Positions 5,407-11,850 of a stretch of DNA of 13,797 bases are shown here, piece by piece; the stretch's first letter is position 1; every line of letters begins with the position of its first letter. Position numbers and translations under genes: made by a program. Below the pieces are notes generated by a model, which did not search any database, was not told the origin of the DNA, and was given only the letters and a program-made list of their open reading frames with translations. This DNA comes from DASXTS01 sp036505275 (GTDB lineage Bacteria; Actinomycetota; Actinomycetes; Mycobacteriales; Pseudonocardiaceae), in contig DASXTS010000033.1 of NCBI GenBank assembly GCA_036505275.1, positions 1 through 13,797 on the forward strand, in the 5' to 3' direction.

Positions 5407-7562
5407 CGAACGAGTCCGGTCTGGGCTGCGAGGAAGGCCGTCTCGTCCAGCAGCAACTCGACGGTGCGGGACACCGACCGCGCGCCGTGCCCGACGTCGG
5501 TCTCGCGACGTAGCAGCACCGGGTGCGTGGCCGGATCGGCGGCGGTGGCGTGCTGCAGGGCGGCGCACATCTTGCGGGCGTGGTTGGGGTCGACCCTGGT
5601 GTCCGAGTCGAACACGGTGAGCAGCACGGACGGGTAGGGCACGCCCGACCGGACGTGGTGGTACGGCGAGTACGAGAGCAGCCAGCCCAGCTCGGTCGGG
5701 TCATCGGCGGTGCCGTACTCGTCGTTCCAGGTGCGGCCGAGCAGGAAACGTTCGTAGCGCACCATGTCCAGCAGCGGCGCGGAGCAGACCACGGCCCGGT
5801 AGGCGGCCGGCCGCTGGGTGAGCGCCGCGCCGACCAGCAGGCCGCCATTGGAGCCTCCGATGATCGCCAGGTGGTCCGGGGTCGTCCAGCCGTCGGAGAC
5901 CAGCTTGTCGGCCGCGGTGTGCAGGTCGTCGAACGTGTTCTGCTTGTGCTCGCGCATGCCGGCGCGGTGCCACTGCTCGCCCTCCTCGGCCCCGCCGCGC
6001 AGGGAGGCCAGCGCCCACACCCCGCCGGCCAGCACCCAGGCCAGTGCCATCGGGCTGTAGTACGGCGGGTAGCTGACCGAAAAGCCGCCGTACCCGGTCA
6101 GCAGGGCCGGCCTTGGGCCGCCGTCGGCCGGTTCAGCGACCGGGGACACCACGAACATCCGCACGGTCTGGCCGTCCAGGGATCGGTAGCCGACCTGGGC
6201 GGTGTGCACCTGCGGCAGCGACACCGCACCGGGCGCCGCCTCGGCCACCGTCAGCTCGCCGGTGGCCAGGTCGTACCGGTGCACGCCGGGCGGGGTGAGG
6301 AAGTCCGTCCAGCCGATCCACACCAGGCCGCGGCCGTCCACACTGGACTCGTCCATAGTGGACTCGTCCACACTAGACTCGTCCACAGTGGACAGTCCAA
6401 TGACGGACCCGGTGCCCGGCAACGGCACTGTGCCGCGGTGTTCGCCGCTGCCGGCGGCGTGCAGGTGCAGCTCGGCAACCGCGTGCCTGGTCCTGGACGT
6501 CACCAGCAGCGGGTCTGTGCCCACATCTGTGCCGCCGGCCGGCTCGAGCCAGCGGATGTCCTCCAACACCGAGTTGGCGTCCTCGGCGATCAGCTCGCGC
6601 CAGTGCGCACGGCCCGGCGTTGCCGGATCGGCGACGCACAGCCGCCACCTCGGTGCCCGGTCCGTGGTCAGCAGATACAGCCGCCCGTCCCGCTCGACCC
6701 ACGGCGTGCAGCGGACCGCGTCCTGCTGAGCGAGCACCGGCCGCACCACCGGATCGGCGGCCTGCAGGTCGACGATCCAGAACGAGTCTCGCGGCGCGGT
6801 GCCGGCGGTCGCGGTGATGCACAACCACCGGCCGTCGCGGGACAGATTCAGGTCGAAGTAGTAGGTGATCTCGTCGTACAGCCCCGGCCCGTCGAGCTGC
6901 ACGTCGGTGCCGTCGGCGGTGGCTCCGATGCGGTGCCGCACAACCCGGCGGTGGAACTGCTCCTCGCCGTCCGGCACCAGATCGGGGGGAAGCCGCCGCA
7001 CGTAGAACAGCTCGTCGCCGCCGGGTAGCCAGGCGATGGGGGAGTAGCGGCAGCGGTCGATCGGGCCGTCGATGCGCTCCCCGGTGGCCACGTCCAGCAC
7101 GGAGAGCAGGGACTCCTCGTCGCCACCGACGGAGAGCTGGGACGCCAGCCGCGCGCCCTCCAGGCTCGGCGACCAGGAGTCGAGCGTGGTGGCGCCGGAG
7201 GGGTCCAGCGCGCCGGGGTCGATGAGCGCCCGCTCGGCGCCCGACGGCTCTCGGACGTAGAGCACGGCGTGCTCCTGGCCGGGTTCGCGCCTGGTGAAGA
7301 ACGCCCGGCCGGCCCGCCACACCGGCACGGTAACCGCCCCGGCGCCGACCAGCTCGGTCAGCCGGGCGCGTAGCCGCGCCCTGCCCGGCAGGGTGTCCAG
7401 GTAGGTCCTGGCCAGCTCGTCCTGGGCGGCCGACCACGCCTTGGTGCGCGGGTCGTTGGCATCCTCGAGCCACCGGTACGGGTCGGCGACCAGGTGCCCG
7501 TGCAGCCGCTCGACGATGTCCTCCCGCTCGGCCGGTGGGTATCCGGCGATCGCGCTACTCAC
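5403..7562 (-). CDS. Prolyl oligopeptidase family serine peptidase (S9A)
   Basis: This 719-residue peptidase of the S9 family cleaves short peptides, typically after proline, in the cytoplasm; no signal peptide is visible. The N-terminal cap begins YPPAEREDIVERLHGHLVADPYRWLED (8-34), matching the family's conserved PYRWLE. A seven-bladed propeller region spans roughly 75-455. The catalytic alpha/beta domain carries GGSNGG with Ser571, Asp654 in DSDTRVDP and His692 in DVGHGARS, plus TGYGGF and SLRGGAEEGEQWH, so the triad is complete. Residues 391-410 (STVDESSVDESTMDESSVDG) come from a 15-bp tandem repeat and look like an inserted loop in the propeller. The GTG start at 7562 is preceded by TAGGCT and 7 nt with no Shine-Dalgarno sequence, suggesting a leaderless mRNA. 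mscS follows with a 4-bp overlap. Substrate preference cannot be read from the sequence. Confidence 0.94.
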   Translation of the reverse strand: MSSAIAGYPPAEREDIVERLHGHLVADPYRWLEDANDPRTKAWSAAQDELARTYLDTLPGRARLRARLTELVGAGAVTVPVWRAGRAFFTRREPGQEHAVLYVREPSGAERALIDPGALDPSGATTLDSWSPSLEGARLASQLSVGGDEESLLSVLDVATGERIDGPIDRCRYSPIAWLPGGDELFYVRRLPPDLVPDGEEQFHRRVVRHRIGATADGTDVQLDGPGLYDEITYYFDLNLSRDGRWLCITATAGTAPRDSFWIVDLQAADPVVRPVLAQQDAVRCTPWVERDGRLYLLTTDRAPRWRLCVADPATPGRAHWRELIAEDANSVLEDIRWLEPAGGTDVGTDPLLVTSRTRHAVAELHLHAAGSGEHRGTVPLPGTGSVIGLSTVDESSVDESTMDESSVDGRGLVWIGWTDFLTPPGVHRYDLATGELTVAEAAPGAVSLPQVHTAQVGYRSLDGQTVRMFVVSPVAEPADGGPRPALLTGYGGFSVSYPPYYSPMALAWVLAGGVWALASLRGGAEEGEQWHRAGMREHKQNTFDDLHTAADKLVSDGWTTPDHLAIIGGSNGGLLVGAALTQRPAAYRAVVCSAPLLDMVRYERFLLGRTWNDEYGTADDPTELGWLLSYSPYHHVRSGVPYPSVLLTVFDSDTRVDPNHARKMCAALQHATAADPATHPVLLRRETDVGHGARSVSRTVELLLDETAFLAAQTGLVR
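6336..6395 (-). repeat. Four 15-bp tandem repeats, each a GTCCANNNTGGAC palindrome
   Basis: Four 15-bp units lie end to end inside the peptidase gene: 6336-6350, 6351-6365, 6366-6380 and 6381-6395. The first 13 bases of each read GTCCACACTGGAC, GTCCATAGTGGAC, GTCCACACTAGAC and GTCCACAGTGGAC; the third has one arm mismatch. They stay in frame and encode repeated VDES residues in the propeller. Confidence 0.85.
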
Positions 7563-7569
7563 CCCGGCG

Positions 7570-7575
7570 AGCCTA
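7570..7575 (-). promoter_or_regulatory. Putative -10 (TAGGCT) of the peptidase-mscS operon
   Basis: On the minus strand TAGGCT is followed by 7 nt (CGCCGGG) and then the GTG start of the peptidase. Position and sequence equal those before the repeat-protein and amidase genes. No Shine-Dalgarno sequence is present, so transcription probably starts at the GTG itself. A -35 is not obvious. A small inverted repeat AACCA-TG-TGGTT lies further upstream at 7609-7620, in the divergent gap shared with the HNH gene. Confidence 0.55.
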
Positions 7576-7645
7576 CGGCGGCGACACGGCGGACATCACA
7601 CGTGCACGAACCATGTGGTTTGTGGTCGACTTGTATCGCACAGCC

Positions 7646-7650
7646 GGAGG
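7646..7650 (+). promoter_or_regulatory. Ribosome binding site deciding the HNH nuclease start
   Basis: A full GGAGG sits 7 nt before an in-frame GTG at 7658. The alternative ATG at 7739 has no comparable site, so this favours the longer, 214-residue product. Confidence 0.6.
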
Positions 7651-7657
7651 TGGTCGC

Positions 7658-8302
7658 GTGCCCGACCGACAACCGAGCTTGAGTGGCGCCCGCCGTGGGC
7701 GGACGTCGCAGGCGGGCGCGTGCCCAACTCGGTTGATCATGCAGTCGGTTGTGGTCCAGGACAAGGCGACCGCGGACGGTTCACCGGCCTGGGGACGGCG
7801 GCGGGTGCTCCTGCTCAACGCCACGTTCGAGCCGCTGACCGCGCTCCCGCTGCGGCGCGCCGTGGTGCTGGTGGTCTGCGGCAAGGCCGAGGTGGTGCAC
7901 GGTGACGAGGCCGGCCTGGTGCTGCACTCCGCGACGTCCTCCGTCGTCGTGCCCTCGGTGATCCGGCTGCGCACCTACGTCTACGTGCCTTACCGGGCGA
8001 GGGTGCCGCTGACCAGGGCCGCGCTGATGCACCGGGACGGCTACCGGTGCGCCTACTGCGGCGCGCGCGCCGAGACCATCGACCACGTGGTTCCCCGCAG
8101 CCGTGGCGGCCTGCACACCTGGGACAACTGCGTCGCCAGCTGCGCGCGGTGCAACCACCGCAAGGCCGACCGCCTGCTCTCCGAACTGGGGTGGCGGCTG
8201 CGCACCGTGCCGGCCGCGCCGCGCGGGCCACACTGGCGGCTGCTCGCGACCATCGTGGACGCCGACCCACAGTGGCTGCCCTACCTCAGCGAGGCGGCCT
8301 AG
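7658..8302 (+). CDS. HNH endonuclease family protein
   Basis: This is a 214-residue protein with an HNH nuclease fold near its C-terminus. CAYCG (131-135) and CARCNHRK (162-169) supply the zinc-binding Cys pairs around the ββα-metal core. The DH of IDHVVPRSRGG (His143), Asn157 in TWDNC and His167 form the HNH pattern. The preceding part, RRRVLLLNATFEPLTALPLRRAVVLVVCGKAEVVH, is the usual N-terminal module of this actinobacterial group; from memory M. tuberculosis Rv2469c is a close relative and sits in the same neighbourhood. The biological target is unknown; DNA is assumed from the fold. The start at GTG 7658 is chosen for its GGAGG; ATG 7739 (MQSVVVQDK, 187 residues) is where homology becomes obvious and is the main alternative. 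It is divergent from the peptidase across a 95-bp gap. Confidence 0.88.
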   Translation: MPDRQPSLSGARRGRTSQAGACPTRLIMQSVVVQDKATADGSPAWGRRRVLLLNATFEPLTALPLRRAVVLVVCGKAEVVHGDEAGLVLHSATSSVVVPSVIRLRTYVYVPYRARVPLTRAALMHRDGYRCAYCGARAETIDHVVPRSRGGLHTWDNCVASCARCNHRKADRLLSELGWRLRTVPAAPRGPHWRLLATIVDADPQWLPYLSEAA

Positions 8303-8473
8303 CTGACGGCGTAGCAGCGCCATTGGGTGGTCGAGGGAAAGTCGAGCGGCCGTCCTGACGACCTCGGCAGCATTCCGCAACGCCCGGAGATCTTCATTCG
8401 TCTGCCTTGCCCGGCTGCGCTCTCAGTCGCACAGCCGGCGCACCGGCATGGAGCTCCGCGCCCTCATCCATTC

Positions 8474-8481
8474 AGGAAGGG
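8474..8481 (+). promoter_or_regulatory. Ribosome binding site of the secreted hydrolase
   Basis: AGGAAGGG ends 8 nt before the ATG at 8490. It selects this start over the in-frame ATG at 8448, which would put a charged stretch in front of the signal peptide. The 8303-8489 gap shows no other gene and no clear promoter. Confidence 0.65.
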
Positions 8482-8489
8482 ACAGGAAC

Positions 8490-9524
8490 ATGCGCTTGAC
8501 GCAAGCGGGACGACGCCTGGCCGGCTGGCGACCCGTCGGCCTGGCCGCACTGGTCACCCTGGTGGCGAGCCTGCTCGTGACGACCACCGGCGTCGGCACC
8601 GGCGCGGTCCGCCCGGATGGCGGGTCCGGCGGCACCACGGGCCTGCCTGCCGGCTTCGCCGAGGGCAAGATCGACATCGACGGTGGCGCGCTGCACTACG
8701 TCCGCGGCGGGTCGGGCCCGGCCCTGGTGCTGCTGCACGGCTGGCCGGAGACCTGGTGGCAGTGGCGCCTGGTGATGCCGCAGCTCGCCACCGACCACAC
8801 CGTGATCGCGTTCGACCTGCCGGGGCTGGGCATGTCGAGCATCCCCACCGGCGGCTTCGACAAGGCGAGCACCGCGCGGCGGATCCACCAGGCGGTCAAC
8901 CGGCTCGGCTTCCAGCAGATCGAGCTCGTCGGCCATGACGTCGGCACGCTGGTGGCGTACCCCTACGCTCGCGACTTCCCGACCGAGGTGACCCGCCTCG
9001 CCGTGCTCGAGACGCCCCTGCCCGGCTTCGGTCTGGCGAACATGTACCCGATGAGCTGGCACTTCAAGTTCAACATGTCGGCGGCTCCGATCCCAGAGAC
9101 GATCATGGATGACGCCGATGTGCCGACCTACCTCGACATGATGTTCAGCTTCTCCGTCAACCGGGCCGCCATCGACAGCAGTACCTACTACCGCGCCTAC
9201 TCCGACCCGGCACGCCGCAGCGCCGGGTACGAGTACTACCGGGCGTTCGACGCGGACGCGGCGGACAACCAGGCGAACGCGGCGACCAGGCAGCTGACCA
9301 TTCCGGTGCTCGCGGTGGGCGGGCAGTACTCGTTGGGCACCATGGTGGCCGACTCCTTCCGCAACGTCGCCGGCGACGTCCGGCCGGTGGTGGTCCCCAA
9401 CTCCGGGCACTTCGTCCCCGAGGAGAACGCCCAGTTCTTCGTCGACTGTGCGCGCCTCTTCTTCGGCCACAACGGCCAGACGCCGGACCCGTCCCGGCCG
9501 GACCTGGCCGGCTGCGCCGCCTAG
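8490..9524 (+). CDS. Secreted alpha/beta hydrolase, epoxide-hydrolase-like
   Basis: This 344-residue alpha/beta-fold hydrolase has an N-terminal signal: basic MRLTQAGRRLAGWRP, a hydrophobic core at about 16-33 and a small-residue region by about 40. The core shows HGWPETWWQW (83-92, HGxP oxyanion hole), DLPGLGMSS (109-117), and the nucleophile elbow VGHDVG with Asp150 rather than Ser. Aspartate there is typical of epoxide hydrolases and haloalkane dehalogenases. His307 in NSGHFVPEE is the catalytic base. Cap-domain tyrosines (TYY 232-234, YEYYRAF 247-253) fit epoxide hydrolases. One oddity: the usual Asp after strand 6 is absent, the region reading AVGGQYSLG (275-283), so the third triad member must lie elsewhere or be missing. 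Two late cysteines (320, 342) could form a disulfide outside the cell. Substrate unknown. It is followed within 3 bp by a long palindrome. Confidence 0.87.
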   Translation: MRLTQAGRRLAGWRPVGLAALVTLVASLLVTTTGVGTGAVRPDGGSGGTTGLPAGFAEGKIDIDGGALHYVRGGSGPALVLLHGWPETWWQWRLVMPQLATDHTVIAFDLPGLGMSSIPTGGFDKASTARRIHQAVNRLGFQQIELVGHDVGTLVAYPYARDFPTEVTRLAVLETPLPGFGLANMYPMSWHFKFNMSAAPIPETIMDDADVPTYLDMMFSFSVNRAAIDSSTYYRAYSDPARRSAGYEYYRAFDADAADNQANAATRQLTIPVLAVGGQYSLGTMVADSFRNVAGDVRPVVVPNSGHFVPEENAQFFVDCARLFFGHNGQTPDPSRPDLAGCAA

Positions 9525-9526
9525 GT

Positions 9527-9572
9527 CTCGTGAGTGGCAAATGGTGCCAGAACACCATTTGCCACTCACGAG
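9527..9572. repeat. Long perfect palindrome, copy 1 (GTGAGTGGCAAATGGTG type)
   Basis: Twenty-base arms (9527-9546 and 9553-9572) are perfect inverted complements around a 6-base loop CCAGAA. The core arm reads GTGAGTGGCAAATGGTG. It begins 3 bp after the hydrolase stop and ends 25 bp before the amidase start. A second copy lies at 11851-11890. It may act as a terminator for the hydrolase mRNA, but has no T-tract, and its presence twice points to a dispersed element of REP or miniature-transposon type. Confidence 0.9.
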
Positions 9573-9584
9573 CGCGCAGCCTCC

Positions 9585-9590
9585 TAGGCT
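9585..9590 (+). promoter_or_regulatory. Putative -10 (TAGGCT) of the amidase gene
   Basis: TAGGCT is followed by 7 nt (GCCCGTC) and the ATG at 9598, with no Shine-Dalgarno sequence, the leaderless layout. A TTGCCA at 9559-9564, inside the right arm of the palindrome, resembles a -35 but with a long 20-bp spacer. Confidence 0.55.
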
Positions 9591-9597
9591 GCCCGTC

Positions 9598-11019
9598 ATG
9601 TTGCATGAGCTGACCGCGGTCGAGCAGGCGCGCGCGGTGCGGGATCGCATCGTCAGCCCGGTGGAACTGGTGGAACACCACCTGCGGCGGATCGAGGCGG
9701 TCGACGGCACGCTCGGCGCGTTCGTGACGGTGACCCCGGAGGCCGCGCTGGACGCGGCGCGGGCCGCCGAGAAGATGGTGGCCCGCGCCGCCGGCGCCGA
9801 TCAGCTGCCGCCGCTGCTCGGGGTGCCCACCGCGATCAAGGACCTGAACATGACGGCCGGGGTCCGCACCACGTTCGGCTCGGTGCTCTACCGGGACTTC
9901 GTGCCGCAGGTGGACGACGACGTGGTGCGGCTGTTGCGGGGAGCCGGCACGATCAGCCTCGGCAAGACCGCCGCCCCCGAGTTCGGCCTGCCGTGTTACA
10001 CCGAGCCGGCGGGGCGGCCGCCGGCGGTCACGCCATGGGACACCGGCCGGCTCGCCGGCGGTTCCTCCGGCGGCGCGGCGTCCGCGGTCGCCGGCCGTCT
10101 GGTGCCGTTCGCTCAGGGCAGCGACGGCGGCGGCTCGATCCGCATCCCCGCGTCGGTGTGCGGGCTGGTCGGCCTCAAGCCCAGCCGCGGTCGGGTGTCC
10201 CGCGGGCCGGTCGGCGCCGATGTCACCACGCTCTCGGTGATCGGACCGATAGCCCGCACCGTCGCCGACGCGGCGGTGATGCTCGACGTGATGTCAGCGC
10301 CCCAGGCCGGCGAGCCGTACTGGGCGCCGCCGCTGCCGTCCGGCGAGACGTTCACCGATCACACCAGGCGGGACCCCGGCGTGCTGCGGATCGGCCGGTA
10401 CGTCACGCCGCCGGTGCCCGGCGCGGTGGTCGACCCGGAGTGCCGGCTGGCCTGGGAGCGGGCCAGCACGCTGCTCGCCGATCTCGGCCACCACCTCGAG
10501 GACGTGGCCATGCCGTTCGACGAGGGCTTGGTCCCGGTGTTCGAGGCGGTCTGGTCGGTGGCCGCGCACAGCTACCCGGTGGACCCGGCCCGCGAGCAGG
10601 AACTGCAGCCGCTCACCCGATGGTGGCGGGCGCGCGGCACGGCCGTGGACGGCCCCGAGTTCCTGCGGTCGATGATGCAATTGCAGGTCAACGCGCGGAT
10701 GGCGGTGCTCGCGCACGCCGCCTACGACGTGATCCTGACCCCGACCCTGGCCATGCCGCCCCGCCCGGTCGGCTGGTTCACCGCCGGCGGCGACCCGGCG
10801 GCCGACTTCGAGCGGCAGAAGCTCTTCACGCCGTTCACCGCGGTGTACAACGTGACCGGCCAGCCCGCGCTCAGCCTGCCGCTGCACTGGACCGAAGCCG
10901 ACCTGCCGATCGGCGTGCAGCTCGTCGGGCGGCCGGGCGCCGAGGCCACCCTGCTCGCCGTGGGTGCCCAGCTCGAGGCCGCCAGCCCGTGGGCACACCG
11001 CACCCCACCCACCGGCTGA
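9598..11019 (+). CDS. Amidase signature family enzyme
   Basis: This is a 473-residue amidase of the amidase-signature superfamily, which hydrolyses C-N amide bonds with a Ser-cisSer-Lys triad. Lys81 lies in GVPTAIKDLN, the cis-Ser in GGSSGG (Ser156), and the nucleophile is Ser180 in GSDGGGSIRIPAS. The family's LVGLKPSRGRVSRGP and SVIGPIARTVADAAVMLDVM follow, and the C-terminal VYNVTGQPALSLPLHW and PIGVQLVGRPGAEATLL complete the fold. Length is normal. The start at ATG 9598 is preferred because the frame upstream runs through the palindrome and the end of the hydrolase gene, and because TAGGCT lies 7 nt before it. No gatB or gatC partner is nearby, so it is more likely a stand-alone amidase than the tRNA amidotransferase subunit GatA. 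Substrate is unknown. It ends 66 bp before ctaJ. Confidence 0.93.
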   Translation: MLHELTAVEQARAVRDRIVSPVELVEHHLRRIEAVDGTLGAFVTVTPEAALDAARAAEKMVARAAGADQLPPLLGVPTAIKDLNMTAGVRTTFGSVLYRDFVPQVDDDVVRLLRGAGTISLGKTAAPEFGLPCYTEPAGRPPAVTPWDTGRLAGGSSGGAASAVAGRLVPFAQGSDGGGSIRIPASVCGLVGLKPSRGRVSRGPVGADVTTLSVIGPIARTVADAAVMLDVMSAPQAGEPYWAPPLPSGETFTDHTRRDPGVLRIGRYVTPPVPGAVVDPECRLAWERASTLLADLGHHLEDVAMPFDEGLVPVFEAVWSVAAHSYPVDPAREQELQPLTRWWRARGTAVDGPEFLRSMMQLQVNARMAVLAHAAYDVILTPTLAMPPRPVGWFTAGGDPAADFERQKLFTPFTAVYNVTGQPALSLPLHWTEADLPIGVQLVGRPGAEATLLAVGAQLEAASPWAHRTPPTG

Positions 11020-11034
11020 TCACATCTGATCACA
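11017..11034. repeat. TGATCACA direct repeat, 10-bp period
   Basis: TGATCACA occurs at 11017-11024 and 11027-11034, one helical turn apart; the first overlaps the amidase TGA stop. Each contains the palindrome TGATCA. The pair ends 38 bp before the proposed -10 of the CtaJ gene, a suitable place for an activator, but no regulator is identified. Confidence 0.5.
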
Positions 11035-11072
11035 CAGCCGACCCAGGTGACCCGTTCGGCCGCAGGGTCGGC

Positions 11073-11078
11073 TACGGT
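11073..11078 (+). promoter_or_regulatory. Putative -10 (TACGGT) of the ctaJ-DUF5130 operon
   Basis: TACGGT fits the actinobacterial TANNNT -10 and is followed by 7 nt (ACGCATC) and GTG 11086. No Shine-Dalgarno sequence precedes the GTG. GTGACC at 11047-11052 is a weak -35 candidate with a 20-bp spacer. Confidence 0.5.
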
Positions 11079-11085
11079 ACGCATC

Positions 11086-11334
11086 GTGACCGTGCTGCAG
11101 ACGATCGGCGTGTACGCGTTGATCCCGGCGGCGGTGTACGGCGTTCTGACGCTGTTCACGCTCTGGCCGAAGATCGCCCGCGGCCCGCGCTACCGGCCGG
11201 GGCAGGAATGGAACCACGAGCCGATGTGGTGGATCGGCAACCCCCACGGCGTCGGTAACCTACCGGCGGGGTCCACCGCGGACGGCGCGCCGGCCGCGTC
11301 GACGGCACGGGGAGGTGCCCGTGGTAGTTGGTGA
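11086..11334 (+). CDS. ctaJ: aa3-type cytochrome oxidase accessory subunit, CtaJ-like
   Basis: This 82-residue, single-pass membrane protein begins MTVLQTIGVYALIPAAVYGVLTLFTLWPKI, with one transmembrane helix at about 6-27. A conserved-looking segment RGPRYRPGQEWNHEPMWWIGNP (32-53), an Ala/Gly-rich linker, and a C-terminal TARGGARGSW complete it. From memory this matches CtaJ, a small extra subunit found in the mycobacterial III2-IV2 respiratory supercomplex, where it sits on complex IV in the plasma membrane. The PRYRPGQEW and C-terminal ARGGARGxW signatures drive the call. The start GTG 11086 is chosen over GTG 11047 because of the TACGGT box 7 nt before it and the match to homologues. No main oxidase subunit genes are nearby. 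Its end overlaps the DUF5130 gene by 14 bp, and its last codons include that gene's ribosome binding site. Confidence 0.82.
   Translation: MTVLQTIGVYALIPAAVYGVLTLFTLWPKIARGPRYRPGQEWNHEPMWWIGNPHGVGNLPAGSTADGAPAASTARGGARGSW
11309..11315 (+). promoter_or_regulatory. Ribosome binding site of the DUF5130 gene
   Basis: GGGGAGG lies inside the end of ctaJ and ends 5 nt before GTG 11321. This makes 11321 a better start than the in-frame GTG at 11315, which would overlap the site itself. Confidence 0.6.
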
Positions 11335-11845
11335 GCACGCGCCGGCCACCAGGCCGGCCACCCAGCCGGGCACTGGGCCCGGCGCCGAGGTGGTCCGGCC
11401 GGACGACCTGCCGAAGGGCACGGTCGTCATGCCGCACGGCCGGATCTCCGCCGCCCGCGAGGTGCGCGCCGATCCGACCAAGGGGCCGTTCACCCCGGTG
11501 CAGCTGGCCCAGCTCGACGAGGCGCTGACGCTCGCCTCCCGCAGCACCGGGCTGCAGTTCAGCGTGTACATCGGCCCGCTCGGATCGAACAGCAGGGCGG
11601 CGGCCGAGGCGCTGCACGCGGCCACGCCCCAGCCGGCCGACGCCGTGCTGATCGCCGTGTCGCCCGGCGAGCGGGTGGTCGAGGTGGTGACCGGGGCGCG
11701 CTCGTCGCGCCGGCTGACCAACAACGCCTGCCGGCTGGCCGTGATGGCCATGGTCGCCTCGTTCAAGGAGGGCGACCTCGTCGGTGGCCTGGTGTCCGGG
11801 CTGCGCATGATGGCCGACCAGGCCGGCGAGCTGCCGCGCCGCTAG
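11321..11845 (+). CDS. DUF5130 family protein
   Basis: This is a 174-residue protein with a disordered Pro/Thr/Ala-rich start (about 1-25), then a compact domain beginning LPKGTVVMPHGRISAAREVRADPTKGPFTPVQLAQLDEALTLASRSTGLQFSVYIGPLG. It continues through ADAVLIAVSPGERVVEVVTGARSSRRLTNNACRLAVMAMVASFKEGDLVGGLVSGLRMM. The mixed strand-helix pattern resembles TPM-like domains, and I recognise it as DUF5130, related to M. tuberculosis Rv2468c (from memory). No signal peptide is seen and the molecular function is not known. It overlaps ctaJ by 14 bp, so the two are probably made from one mRNA. That physical link makes a role near the respiratory membrane possible but unproven. A long palindrome follows its stop, facing the convergent pepN. 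Confidence 0.82.
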   Translation: MVVGEHAPATRPATQPGTGPGAEVVRPDDLPKGTVVMPHGRISAAREVRADPTKGPFTPVQLAQLDEALTLASRSTGLQFSVYIGPLGSNSRAAAEALHAATPQPADAVLIAVSPGERVVEVVTGARSSRRLTNNACRLAVMAMVASFKEGDLVGGLVSGLRMMADQAGELPRR

Positions 11846-11850
11846 CCCCT

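Noticed and set aside
4345..7028. Long plus-strand open frames opposite mscS and the peptidase (4345-5637, 5523-7028)
   Set aside because: No recognisable domain; they lie antisense to genes with complete catalytic and pore motifs.
9448..9597. Upstream extension of the amidase frame to 9448
   Set aside because: It would run through the hydrolase 3' end and the palindrome; the extra residues do not resemble any amidase N-terminus, and the ATG at 9598 has a well-placed TAGGCT.
8472..9710. Minus-strand open frame opposite the hydrolase gene
   Set aside because: Low-complexity His/Val/Gly/Arg-rich translation with no motif; shadow of the plus-strand hydrolase.
9598..11019. GatA subunit of the tRNA amidotransferase
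   Set aside because: No gatB or gatC partner is adjacent. A stand-alone amidase is the safer call.
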